NCBI GenBank assembly: GCA_020637215.1
Contig: JACJWI010000001.1
Location: 1-64,000 of the forward strand
DNA: 64,000 nucleotides
Origin: Microthrixaceae bacterium
Lineage (GTDB): Bacteria; Actinomycetota; Acidimicrobiia; Acidimicrobiales; Microtrichaceae
Reading direction: 5' to 3'
The notes under the pieces were generated by a model, which worked only from the letters and a program-made list of their open reading frames with translations, did not search any database and was not told the origin of the DNA. The position numbers were made by a program, and so were the translations under genes. How positions within the stretch are numbered: the first letter of the stretch is position 1; each line of letters starts with the position of its first letter. This document shows positions 48,256 through 56,173 of this stretch, piece after piece.

Positions 48256-49304
48256 GTCGGACACGCGGACGGTCCGGGCGCGAGCAGCGCGGTGACCGGC
48301 GTGGTCCCAGCGGTGACCGACTGGTCCGACGCGGTCGCCTGGCACGACGCGCCGGGCGGCTCGCCCCAGCGCAACTGCAGCGGACCGGCGTAGGCGGCGT
48401 CGATGACCGCGACGGTGGCCCGGGTGGTGCCGTCGGGCAGCACCTGTGTGAGCTCGGGCTCGCGACGGGCGACGGTCTCGGCGCCGGCGAGCACGGCTGC
48501 GGTGTCGGGTGAGCGGCCGTCGCCCCCTCCGATCACCACTGCCCTCCGCCCGGTCTCTGGGGCCTGGACCTGGACCGGGACCTGGACGACCTTGCGTTCG
48601 CCGTACGGGCCGACTCCGTCGCACGCGGTCACCTCGACCTGCACGGTGCGCGGCCCGCTCGAGGCGTACCGGAACGGGACGTCGACCAGGGCGGCCGCGC
48701 CGCCGCCGCGGGCGGTGCACGGAGGTCGGGCGGCGGTGCTGAGCGCCCGGGTGACGAGCGGGTCGCCGAAGTCGGCGCGGACGTCGACGGTGGCCGGGTC
48801 GGCCAGGTCGGGGTCGCTCCAGTTCACCCGGACCGTGACCGTCTCGCCGACCCGGGGCGCGGCGCCGCCGGGGGTCTGGACGATCTGGGCGGTGACCACC
48901 ATCGGCTGGTTGGGTGCGGTCGTGGTGCTGGTCGTCGGGGGGACCGTGGTCACCGTCGGGGCCGCGGTCGTGCTCGACGGGACCGTCGTCGGGACGACGG
49001 TGGTGAGGACCGGAACGGTGCTCGACGCGGTGACCGGGGTTGTGGTCGTCGTCGTGGGGTCCCGATCGCCGTCGGCGACGAGCTCCTGGGGGTCCGGTCG
49101 CGGCCACGCCCACACCGCGATCCCGACCAGGACCACCGCAGCCGCCGCGCCCCAGACGGTGCGACGGCGACGGAGCCGCCGGGCGGCCCGCACGTCGACC
49201 ATGTGGCGTGCCTTGTCCAGGTCGAGACCCGGAACGGCCAGTCCGGCCAGGACCTGGGCCCCCGGCGAGTCGGTCGCGGGTGTCTCGGCGACCGAACTGC
49301 TCAC
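48222..49304 (-). CDS. single-pass membrane protein paired with a sigma-like factor
   Basis: A 360-residue protein with a cytoplasmic N-terminus of ~47 residues (AQVLAGLAVPGLDLDKARHM), one membrane helix (TVWGAAAAVVLVGIAVWAW), a Thr/Pro-rich linker and an extracellular beta-rich region (VVTAQIVQTPGGAAPRVGET and PFRYASSGPRTVQVEVTACD). Position and topology suggest a membrane partner or anti-sigma-like protein for the upstream sigma-type gene, to which it is coupled by a GTGA overlap, but no anti-sigma domain is recognised. Confidence 0.6.
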   Translation of the reverse strand: MSSSVAETPATDSPGAQVLAGLAVPGLDLDKARHMVDVRAARRLRRRRTVWGAAAAVVLVGIAVWAWPRPDPQELVADGDRDPTTTTTTPVTASSTVPVLTTVVPTTVPSSTTAAPTVTTVPPTTSTTTAPNQPMVVTAQIVQTPGGAAPRVGETVTVRVNWSDPDLADPATVDVRADFGDPLVTRALSTAARPPCTARGGGAAALVDVPFRYASSGPRTVQVEVTACDGVGPYGERKVVQVPVQVQAPETGRRAVVIGGGDGRSPDTAAVLAGAETVARREPELTQVLPDGTTRATVAVIDAAYAGPLQLRWGEPPGASCQATASDQSVTAGTTPVTALLAPGPSACPTQAGAGAGTRP

Positions 49305-49909
49305 TGGTCCCCCAGACGGGCGTCGAGAGGGCTCTCGACCTCGGCGGAGACCCGACGTCGGTCCGACAGGCGTACGCCGATCCGGTCGAGGCCGGCGCTC
49401 ACGGCCCGGTCGTCGAGTCCGAGCAGCGCTCCCACCTGACGGGGTGGCAGACCGCAACCCAGGCACAGCACCGCGATGCGCCGGTCCACGCGCCGAGCGC
49501 CGGCCAGCGCCTCCTGGAGCTCCCACAGGGCCAGGCCGTGGTCGTCCCACTCGGCGCCGACGCCGTCCTCGAGCAAGTCGGCGGACAGCAGCCGATCCGC
49601 ACCCACCTCGGGCGGCAGCGCCACCCGGCCCGGATGGCCGATGATGCGGTCGAGGCACAGCTCGGCGGCCCAGCCGACGGTCCGCTCCGCCGCCCGGTCG
49701 GTGTCGCCGAGGTGGTGGACCCGGGCCCGGCTCAACGCCTCGACCGCGACCTCGTCCGCGATCGGTTCCGACGCGGATGAGGCGACGCCATCACGATCGA
49801 GGACCCGCCGGGCGAGTCCGACCACCGCGGGGTAGGTCCGGGCGAACAGACGGTCGAACTCGCTCGGGGCGCGTCCGGCCCCCGGGACCTCGACCGTCTG
49901 CGTGCTCAC
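49301..49909 (-). CDS. ECF-type sigma factor-like protein
   Basis: A ~202-residue protein with the order of an ECF sigma factor: a region-2-like N-terminus (SEFDRLFARTYPAVVGLARR) and a region-4-like HTH (ALAGARRVDRRIAVLCLGCG, LPPRQVGALLGLDDRAVSAG). Region 2 is diverged, so it may be a degenerate or non-canonical sigma. Start GTG 49909 gives normal ECF length; the frame extends to an ATG at 49990 that shares the CATG of the divergent LOG gene. It is coupled to the downstream membrane protein. Confidence 0.65.
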   Translation of the reverse strand: MSTQTVEVPGAGRAPSEFDRLFARTYPAVVGLARRVLDRDGVASSASEPIADEVAVEALSRARVHHLGDTDRAAERTVGWAAELCLDRIIGHPGRVALPPEVGADRLLSADLLEDGVGAEWDDHGLALWELQEALAGARRVDRRIAVLCLGCGLPPRQVGALLGLDDRAVSAGLDRIGVRLSDRRRVSAEVESPLDARLGDQ

Positions 49910-49972
49910 GGTCGCGGATTGTTCCACGGCGGCGTTGCCGAGGGTGTGATGGGCCAGGTGGCGTCGGGTCGG

Positions 49973-49978
49973 TACGGT
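49973..49978 (+). promoter_or_regulatory. possible -10 element (TACGGT) for the LOG-family gene
   Basis: It ends 10 nt before ATG 49989, slightly further than in the other leaderless candidates. Confidence 0.4.
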
Positions 49979-49988
49979 TGGCCGGACC

Positions 49989-51026
49989 ATGACCGAACGA
50001 CGACCGCGCTACCGCACCGGCGACGACGACCTGGACCGTCGGATCGACGAGCTGATCGCGGATGCAGGGATCCAGGCGGACCAGGACCTGGCCTTCGAGC
50101 TGGTGACCTCGGTGCTGCGCATGGGTCGTGAGGGCCTGTCGCGGGGTGACCTCAAGATCGCCAACTCGACGCTGAAGGAGATGCGCTACGCGTTCCACGT
50201 GTTCGACCCCTACCGGTCGGTGCGGAAGCTGGCGATCTTCGGCTCGGCGCGCACCGGCATCGACGAGCCCGCCTACGCCGCGGCGCGCGATGTGGGTCGT
50301 GAGATCGCGGACGAGGGCTGGATGGTGATCACCGGCGGCGGTCCGGGGATCATGACCGCCGGCATCGAGGGGGCCGGGGCCGAGAACAGCTTCGCGGTCA
50401 ACATCGTGCTGCCCTTCGAACCGGCCGGCGGCGGTGTGATGGTCAACGACGGCAAGGTCATCAACTTCAAGTACTTCTTCAACCGCAAGCTCACGTTCAT
50501 GAAGGAGGCGTGCGCGTACGTCATGTTCCCCGGCGGGTACGGGACCATGGACGAGACCTTCGAGCTGCTGACGCTGCTGCAGACCGGTCGCGAGGTGCCG
50601 GCCCCGATCGTCCTGTTCGAGCCCCCGGGCGACGCCTACTGGCGCAGCTTCCGACACTTCCTCGAGGTCGAGCTGCTCGACTCGGGACTGATCGCAGCGG
50701 ACGACCTCGACCTGTTCCACATCACCTCCGACGTGGGCGACGCGGTCGAGCACCTCACCGCGTTCTACCGGGTCTTCGACTCGATCCGCTACGTCGGCGG
50801 GCGCCTGGTGCTGCGTCTGAGCAAGGAGCTGACCGACGCACAGCTCGAGAAGCTCAACGACGAGTTCGCCGACATCGTGGCGTCGGGTCGCATCGAACGG
50901 GCCGCGGCCTCGCCGGCCGAAATCGCGGACGGGGACGCCGTCGACCGCCCCCGCATCCGGTTCCGGTTCATCGACAACTCCTACGCCCGCCTGCACGCGA
51001 TGATCCGGCTGATCAACACGTTCTGA
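49989..51026 (+). CDS. LOG family protein (TIGR00730-like Rossmann fold)
   Basis: A 345-residue LOG-family protein. The Rossmann core has LAIFGSARTGIDEPAYAAAR, WMVITGGGPGIMTAGIEGAG and the signature VMFPGGYGTMDETFELLTLL (PGGxGTxxE). These residues bind the nucleotide phosphate in enzymes that hydrolyse cytokinin-type or other nucleoside 5'-monophosphates. It is longer than typical ~190-residue LOG proteins, with ~85 extra N-terminal and ~80 extra C-terminal residues, matching an actinobacterial long form of unknown substrate. A hairpin follows the stop. Confidence 0.88.
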   Translation: MTERRPRYRTGDDDLDRRIDELIADAGIQADQDLAFELVTSVLRMGREGLSRGDLKIANSTLKEMRYAFHVFDPYRSVRKLAIFGSARTGIDEPAYAAARDVGREIADEGWMVITGGGPGIMTAGIEGAGAENSFAVNIVLPFEPAGGGVMVNDGKVINFKYFFNRKLTFMKEACAYVMFPGGYGTMDETFELLTLLQTGREVPAPIVLFEPPGDAYWRSFRHFLEVELLDSGLIAADDLDLFHITSDVGDAVEHLTAFYRVFDSIRYVGGRLVLRLSKELTDAQLEKLNDEFADIVASGRIERAAASPAEIADGDAVDRPRIRFRFIDNSYARLHAMIRLINTF

Positions 51027-51063
51027 CAGCGTGTGTCCTGTTCGGACGCACCGGCTCCCCTTA

Positions 51064-51086
51064 ACCACCGACCGTGTGTCGGTGGT
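51064..51086 (+). terminator. hairpin downstream of the LOG gene
   Basis: A 9-bp stem (ACCACCGAC 51064-51072 with GTCGGTGGT 51078-51086) and 5-nt loop, 38 bp after the LOG stop, followed by TGTTTGG. Probable terminator at the edge of the insertion island. Confidence 0.6.
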
Positions 51087-51225
51087 GTTTGGTTGCCATC
51101 CGGACGCCCCACCTGAGCAAGGACTTCTTCCGGTTCCGATCCAGTGCCCGGGTCCCACCGCAGTGGGGGTGTGGGTGACGATCGGCGTTTCCCGAGTGCT
51201 TCCCGGTGCAGACCCTTGAAGGGGG
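51087..51225. other. non-coding stretch, possible relict TnpB 3' end
   Basis: No gene is recognised here. It lies directly 3' of a TnpB C-terminal remnant (minus strand), where the guide omega-RNA is encoded in intact IS200/IS605 elements. It contains short hairpins (CCCAC-CGCA-GTGGG near 51156, GACCC-GGGTC ending near 51227). Whether any RNA remains is unknown. Confidence 0.3.
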
Positions 51226-51594
51226 TCAGGCTGCCGTTGGTAGCGGCGGAGATCCTGTGGATGCTGGCCGGTCGGGCCAGCGTGCGAGGTTGACCGCGGT
51301 GTTCAAGTCGCGGTCGAAAGGGATCACGACCATCCCCAACCGGTCGATCTCGGCCTGCAACCTCGCAGCCTCGGACACCTCCGCGGTGCTCTTGCGACGA
51401 CCAGGCTTCGCCGCGGTCAACGCCGCGATCGCACCGTCCTTCGCCGTCTTGCGCAGATTCGAAATCGTCGAGCGATCCACCCCCGCTTCCGCGGCGGCCT
51501 GAGCCGGAGTGATCTGCTCGGTCAGCATCCGCACCCACAAGTCGTACTTCTGCTCCCCCGACAACAACCTCTTCGGTTTGCGCGGCGCGGTCAT
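51226..51594 (-). pseudogene. chimeric IS remnant: IS OrfA-type HTH start joined to a TnpB C-terminal tail
   Basis: One 122-residue frame from two sources. Residues 1-~87 (SGEQKYDLWVRMLTEQITPA, then QAAAEAGVDRSTISNLRKTA) look like the HTH-containing OrfA of an IS3-like element. From ~88 on, FDRDLNTAVNLARWPDRPAS and the end TGSPPLPTAA match the extreme C-terminus of IS200/IS605-type TnpB proteins (DRDxNAAxNL). The rest of both transposases is missing, so the join at about 51333 is a deletion junction. It is probably not functional, although the frame is open. Confidence 0.7.
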
Positions 51595-51685
51595 GGCGCT
51601 GCTCCTCTTTCAAGGCCAGCAACCCTGCCAACTGCGGTCTGAAAGAACACGGACCCTGTCGCGCGAAGTCAGATGCAACACAAGC

Positions 51686-51942
51686 CCCAACCCGACGCTG
51701 ACGACCCGGCTCCGCCACGTCATCGACCAGACCCCTCGACTCCTGCACCGCCTTGTACACCGACGCCTCCACCACCCGCGCCTGGCCACCCCGACCCAAC
51801 GCCACCGCCAAACCCCCCACCACCTGACGACGATCCCGCTTACCCAGACTCGGCAACACCGACCCAAAGAACCCCTTCAACGCCTCCAGCGTCTCTCCAT
51901 CACCACCCACCCTACACCCCGCGACTAACTCCCGGGTGGACC
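51686..51942 (-). pseudogene. ISAzo13-like transposase N-terminal fragment
   Basis: About 85 residues with LEALKGFFGSVLPSLGKRDR, RQVVGGLAVALGRGGQARVV and ESRGLVDDVAEPGRQRRVG. This resembles the N-terminal helical region of ISAzo13-family transposases (RQRRLxAAAEAxxLGxGG...GRRRVRRPGGGRK). The catalytic part is absent and the upstream side runs into the nuclease gene. A broken remnant in the island. Confidence 0.5.
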
Positions 51943-52800
51943 CTAAAGTTTGGCTGTCCATTGTGCGAAAGCATAGCAATGATCACTTGGGGGAGGGCTC
52001 CCGCCACAGTAAGGCGAGATTACACTCGCCCCATTAGCGGCCGGCAATGACAAATACAAGTAGTCGAACTGCGTTGTGGGGCCTGAGGATGGGAACGTTG
52101 CGTTGTATACGCCAGCCAAGTAGTTGGACGAGTAGACACTTGGCACGGTCCCTGGAGTTAAGTTGAAGTCGCCACCTAGCACACGAGGCTCGGCCTTCCA
52201 TGCGGTGGCAACGAACGTGTAAGCATTGGCCTGTTGCTGCGCGATAGAAGTATTTGAGTTTAGAAGATGCGTCGAGCAAGCTGTGTAGAGAAGCCCGAAC
52301 ACGTTGGCCTGAATGCAGATCATTCCTCGGCACTCGTAGGATGACGATGGCAGGCAGCTGCTGGGTGCACCACCTCCTTGCGGAGTGTAATAGTACGCAT
52401 AGGTAGTGACAGGGTTCGGAGCCGAGACTACGACTCCGTAACTCGCCCCGCCACACCCTGCAACAGCTAGTCTTGTTGGTAACCAGTAGGCGGCATACTT
52501 GAAGCTGATTGGATCCCCGCTGCAGTATTCGTTCACCGACGTTGCCCAGGGTGATGTGCTATTGAACCAGGAGATGAGGTTCGATGCTGTCGCATGATTC
52601 CCACAGCTAGCTGAACACATGTTGTATTGCTGGGCAGTGAGCGTCACTGCTGTCGCACCAACATCCGGAGTGGCGCCAACAAGCACGGACCCTGTAGCCA
52701 GGGCGGCCACGAGAGCCATACGGTTAATCAGGTTTGATATGCCAATCCAATTCGACATGGTTCGGCGGGTCCTGGCGCTTTGGCACTGATGGCTTCTCAT
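51943..52800 (-). CDS. secreted endonuclease/exonuclease/phosphatase (EEP)-fold protein
   Basis: A 285-residue protein with a signal sequence (MALVAALATGSVLVGATPDV, preceded by a ~27-residue N-region) and a DNase I/EEP-like fold. Conserved points are VTLTAQQYNMCSASCGN (metal-binding Asn strand), RVLGGDFNLTPGTVPSVYSS (GDFN), TQFDYLYLSLPA and the terminal PPPSDHCYAFAQW (SDH catalytic His). Eleven cysteines are consistent with an extracellular, disulfide-bonded enzyme; the substrate could be DNA or phospholipid. ATG 52800 overlaps the stop of the lipoprotein gene (ATGA). Its DNA is clearly lower in GC than neighbouring genes. Confidence 0.7.
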   Translation of the reverse strand: MRSHQCQSARTRRTMSNWIGISNLINRMALVAALATGSVLVGATPDVGATAVTLTAQQYNMCSASCGNHATASNLISWFNSTSPWATSVNEYCSGDPISFKYAAYWLPTRLAVAGCGGASYGVVVSAPNPVTTYAYYYTPQGGGAPSSCLPSSSYECRGMICIQANVFGLLYTACSTHLLNSNTSIAQQQANAYTFVATAWKAEPRVLGGDFNLTPGTVPSVYSSNYLAGVYNATFPSSGPTTQFDYLYLSLPAANGASVISPYCGGSPPPSDHCYAFAQWTAKL

Positions 52801-53963
52801 GCGCTTGTCCGTTGGCACTGTGTGCGGGCAGGGTCTTGACTCTTCATTGGGTTTGCATAGGAGATGCAGGCGAATATGGGGCCGCCCGAATCATCTACAA
52901 GAAGCTGTGCTGGGGCAGCGTCGGGGCTCGGAGCGGAGAAGCCGAGCCCAGTGGACTTGCCGTTCGGACCTCGATTAATGAGTTCTCCGCTGGGTGTAAG
53001 TGCGTAAGTCTGTTGAGTACTTGAGGTATTGAACGAAGCGTCAGGATTAGGTGCGGACGGCTCAAGAGTTGTAAATCCGGTGGTCGGGGTCCAGCTCCCA
53101 TGAGCGATGTCGCCAGATTGCGTGAGAATTGCTTGGCTCCCGCAAGTAATCGCCGCTGGCGCAGGTATGTCCTGTTCTATGGCGCCGCCCGGCTGAACCT
53201 GCCATCCGCCGCCTTCGTATTTCGCGATCGAGCCAACGACGCCTGTAGTCGTTCCGGCTGCAGGGAGTAGTTGCGGCGTAGATCCCGTTTGCTCTTGAAC
53301 CGCAATCGCATAGAGTGCGTCACCAATCGGGCACACTCGGCCGGGCGGTGGCCACGGTGCGAGTGGGGTCAACTCGCCATTTTGACCGAGGGCCTGTATT
53401 CCAGAATCGGCCAAGAGCACCGCTTGTCCATTCATCAAACCCGCAAGGCCAAGCCCTGTCGTTTCCTCGGGCGCCGAACTGCCGCGGGCCACTTCTGTAG
53501 TTCCGAGGTTCTTTCCTGACGGTAAGAGGACCCTAGTCACTTCGGCCACCCAACCGGCGCAGGGATCAGGTGTCGTACACCTGATCCCACCCACAAGCGC
53601 AACGTCCCCTATAGAGGTAGCGATCGGCGAGCGGTAGGCCGACAAAGTCGCTACCTGTTCGAGCCCTGAATCCTTGAACGCGTACAACCCGGCGGACGTA
53701 TCCCCGACCGCGTAGACGAAGCCACCCCCGGGCGCTGAGATGACCCTGGCCACCGTACCGATGGTGGTTGTGTTCGGAACGGCAGCGTTGGCGCGTACTT
53801 CCGCTTGGTCTCCGCAGCCTGATATCCAGCCGAGAAGCGCGAATACGCACGCGATCGACCATCCCGTGCGCATCGCCCACCGCCCAGCTGGGGCGGCGCC
53901 CAGCGGCACCCAGACTGTGGGTCGACTTCGCCAGACTCGGTGAACCACCCGGCCAGGTTTCAT
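52797..53963 (-). CDS. secreted lipoprotein, beta-propeller-like, unknown function
   Basis: A 388-residue predicted lipoprotein. The N-terminus has a long basic region, a hydrophobic helix (WSIACVFALLGWISGCG) and lipobox ISGC. The mature protein is repetitive beta-strand sequence with Gly-rich turns, for example RVISAPGGGFVYAVGDTSAG, GLYAFKDSGLEQVATLSAYR and LGLAGLMNGQAVLLADSGIQ, suggesting a propeller. ATG 53963 has a near-perfect ribosome-binding site (AGGAGGTG, 6 nt upstream), rare in this window. It is coupled to the EEP-fold gene. Lower GC content and unusual codons suggest recent transfer. Confidence 0.6.
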   Translation of the reverse strand: MKPGRVVHRVWRSRPTVWVPLGAAPAGRWAMRTGWSIACVFALLGWISGCGDQAEVRANAAVPNTTTIGTVARVISAPGGGFVYAVGDTSAGLYAFKDSGLEQVATLSAYRSPIATSIGDVALVGGIRCTTPDPCAGWVAEVTRVLLPSGKNLGTTEVARGSSAPEETTGLGLAGLMNGQAVLLADSGIQALGQNGELTPLAPWPPPGRVCPIGDALYAIAVQEQTGSTPQLLPAAGTTTGVVGSIAKYEGGGWQVQPGGAIEQDIPAPAAITCGSQAILTQSGDIAHGSWTPTTGFTTLEPSAPNPDASFNTSSTQQTYALTPSGELINRGPNGKSTGLGFSAPSPDAAPAQLLVDDSGGPIFACISYANPMKSQDPARTQCQRTSA

Positions 53964-54024
53964 TTCTGCACCTCCTAAGGGCTCACCTCAGGACTACTTG
54001 CACGCTCGGTGAGTCTCGGCGAGT

Positions 54025-54270
54025 TCAACCGGTTATCGCGACAGCTGCATGGTAGCGGTCAGCGGCGGTGTCCCAGTTGAGGCTGTGGCGGGGGATTGTG
54101 TTGATGCGGTGCTCGATGCGGCGTAGGTCGTGGGCGCTGTGAGTTCGCAGGTCGGTGCTCTTGCCGACGTAGCGGCGGATGAGGCCGTTGCCGTTCTCGT
54201 TGGTCGGGCGTTGCCACGGCGAGTGCGGCTCGGCGAAGTACACGTCGATCCCGCACAGCTCGGCGAGGTC
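54025..54270 (-). pseudogene. IS30-family transposase, C-terminal fragment
   Basis: About 80 residues containing DLAELCGIDVYFAEPHSPWQ and RPTNENGNGLIRRYVGKSTD, then IEHRINTIPRHSLNWDTAAD, the standard end of an IS30 integrase. The fragment stops exactly at the IS3 inverted repeat (54271). The missing front part appears on the same strand at 56640-57403, so one IS30 gene was split by the IS3 insertions. Confidence 0.8.
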
Positions 54271-54295
54271 TGAGGTTGACCCGGTTTGACGGACA
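54271..54295 (+). repeat. left inverted repeat of the IS3 element
   Basis: 25 bp, identical to the reverse complement of 55558-55582. Confidence 0.9.
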
Positions 54296-54331
54296 CCTAA
54301 CTTGGCCTGATGAGTTCAGAACGGAGTGTTC

Positions 54332-54634
54332 ATGTCAGCGAAGTCAAGCGGTAGCAGACGGAAGTTCACCAAGGAGTTCAGGGCCGAGGCTGTGGCGATG
54401 GTCGCGGCGTCGGGCGGCAACGTGGCGAAGGTTGCCCGGGAGTTCAACATCTACGACTCGACCCTGGGCAACTGGGTGCGGCGGGCTCGCGAGGAAGCTG
54501 ATGGTGCGCCGACGGTCGAGGAACGTGCCGAGATCCGTGAGCTCAAGCGCGAGTTGGAGCGGGTGACCCGGGAGCGCGACATCCTGGGAAAAGCAGTGGC
54601 CTACTTCTCGGCATCGGAGTCGAGGAACGGGTGA
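54332..54634 (+). CDS. IS3-family transposase OrfA
   Basis: A 100-residue DNA-binding subunit: SRRKFTKEFRAEAVAMVAAS and GGNVAKVAREFNIYDSTLGN form the HTH (helix-turn-helix_21 type), followed by a leucine-zipper-like region (EIRELKRELERVTRERDILG). ATG 54332 is preferred to GTG 54326 because ACGGAG lies upstream at the right distance. It ends with a GTGA overlap with orfB. Confidence 0.9.
   Translation: MSAKSSGSRRKFTKEFRAEAVAMVAASGGNVAKVAREFNIYDSTLGNWVRRAREEADGAPTVEERAEIRELKRELERVTRERDILGKAVAYFSASESRNG
54586..54592 (+). promoter_or_regulatory. programmed -1 frameshift site GGGAAAA
   Basis: In the orfA frame this reads G GGA AAA, an X-XXY-YYZ slippery heptamer. After a -1 slip the frame runs without a stop through agc agt ggc cta into orfB, giving the OrfAB fusion transposase typical of IS3 elements. 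Confidence 0.7.
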
Positions 54635-55551
54635 GAGCGGTGTACACGTTCATCGCTGAGGAGCAGGCCACTCCCACCAACGTCAAGAAGCCGTGGACCG
54701 TCAGCGAGATGTGTCAGGCCCTGGAGGTGTCGCGGTCGGGCTACTACGACTGGGTCGACCGGGCCCCGTCGAATCGGGAGCTCACCGACCGGCGCCTCGA
54801 GGTCGAGATCGAAGCGATCTGGGAGTGCTCCGGGCGCACCTACGGCGTGCCTCGGGTGACCGCATGGCTGCGAAAGCAGGGCTTCGTGGTGTCGCCCAAG
54901 CGGGTCGCCCGGTTGATGCGCCGCAACAGCTGGGAAGGCGAGTCGGGCCGTTCCAAGATCCGTACCACGATCGTGGATCGCGGAGCGAAAGCAGCGTCGG
55001 ACCACGTTCGTCGTGACTTCAACCCGACCGCCCCGAACGTGACGTGGTGCGGTGACATCACCTACCTGCGCACCGGCCAGGGCTGGCTGTACATGGCAAC
55101 GGTGATCGACTTGTTCTCCCGGCGGGTGATCGGCTGGTCCGTCGCTTCGCACATGCGCACCGCACTCGTTGCCGATGCCTTGAGGATGGCGACCGCGACC
55201 CGAGGCGGCGACGTCGCCGGGGTGATCTTCCACTCCGACCGCGGGTCGCAGTACACCTCCGCCGAGTTCGCCGAGCTGTGCGAGCAGTTCGGTGTCGTCC
55301 AGTCGATGGGCGCGACCGGAGTGTGTTGGGACAACGCCGCGGCCGAGTCGTTCTTCGGGACCCTCAAACGCGAGCTCGCCCACACACGCAGCTGGCCCAC
55401 CCGAGCCGACGCCCGCCGCGACCTGATCCGCTGGATCGAGGGCTGGTTCAACCCCCACCGTCTCCACTCGACCCTCGGCTACCGCAGCCCCATCGAGACC
55501 GAGACCGACTGGTACCGTCAACAAACCGAGACCCACACCGAAGCCGCCTAA
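54631..55551 (+). CDS. IS3-family transposase OrfB (DDE integrase)
   Basis: A 306-residue integrase. The catalytic triad is complete: Asp in VTWCGDITYLRTGQGWLYMA, Asp in IFHSDRGSQYTSAEFAELCE and Glu in CWDNAAAESFFGTLKRELAH. The N-terminal part includes the HTH_21 region RTYGVPRVTAWLRKQGFVVS. It can be made alone from GTG 54631 or, through the slippery site, as a fusion with OrfA. Confidence 0.92.
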   Translation: MRAVYTFIAEEQATPTNVKKPWTVSEMCQALEVSRSGYYDWVDRAPSNRELTDRRLEVEIEAIWECSGRTYGVPRVTAWLRKQGFVVSPKRVARLMRRNSWEGESGRSKIRTTIVDRGAKAASDHVRRDFNPTAPNVTWCGDITYLRTGQGWLYMATVIDLFSRRVIGWSVASHMRTALVADALRMATATRGGDVAGVIFHSDRGSQYTSAEFAELCEQFGVVQSMGATGVCWDNAAAESFFGTLKRELAHTRSWPTRADARRDLIRWIEGWFNPHRLHSTLGYRSPIETETDWYRQQTETHTEAA

Positions 55552-55557
55552 CAACCC

Positions 55558-55582
55558 TGTCCGTCAAACCGGGTCAACCTCA
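55558..55582 (-). repeat. right inverted repeat of the IS3 element
   Basis: 25 bp, identical to the reverse complement of 54271-54295. Confidence 0.9.
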
Positions 55583-56173
55583 CTCGTCTGCGTTGATGCC
55601 CTCGCGGGCACAACCGCGGCTGATGAGCGTCTTGGCGACCTTGTCGGACTCGATGGTGTCGATCGACCAGGCAACGATCTTGCGGCTGTAGATGTCGATG
55701 ACGACGTAGAGGTAGTACCAGGACCTGATGGCGGGGCCGCGTAGCCGGGAGATGTCCCAGGACCACGCCTGGTTCGGTCCCGTCGCGTGCACCCTCGGTG
55801 GGGCATGGCCGTGGCGGCGGTGCCCTCGGCGACGCTCTCGGACCAGGTCGTGTTCATGCAGGATCCGGTACATGGTGCGTTCTGAGCACAGGTAGGTGCC
55901 CTCGTCGAGCAGCGTGGCGTACACCTGCGCGGGAGCGAGATCCCCGAACCGCTCTGAACACAACACGTCTCGGACCCGGGCCCGTTCATCGGGGGACAGC
56001 TTCCACGGGACCGGACGGTGCTCTGAGACCGGTTTGGCTTTCGACCGGCGTGCGGGGAGCCGCCCCTCGGCTGCCTGACGGCGATGGTTGTAGCTCCGTC
56101 GCGACACCCCGAACGCCGCACAGGCACGGCCGACACCCACCCTGGGCGCCCACTCCTCGATGCTCGAGCTCAC
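55583..56173 (-). pseudogene. IS3-family OrfB, C-terminally truncated
   Basis: About 197 residues: RACAAFGVSRRSYNHRRQAA, FGDLAPAQVYATLLDEGTYL and ATGPNQAWSWDISRLRGPAI with the first catalytic Asp. The second Asp and the Glu of the DDE triad lie beyond the truncation at 55582, so it cannot be active. It overlaps the stop of orfA. Confidence 0.85.

Larger units (their letters stand above)
54271..55582 (+). mobile_element. complete IS3-family element
   Basis: A 1312-bp element bounded by perfect 25-bp inverted repeats (54271-54295 and 55558-55582), starting TGAGGTTGACCC and ending with its complement. It holds overlapping orfA and orfB with a -1 frameshift signal and an intact DDE triad, so it is probably active. 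No target-site duplication is seen; the flanks are different broken elements, implying an adjacent deletion. Confidence 0.9.

Noticed and set aside
51610..51928. Short open frames on both strands between the IS remnants
   Set aside because: They are Trp/Arg- or Pro/Thr-rich translations with no motif. The only recognisable coding signal is the ISAzo13-like fragment in another frame.
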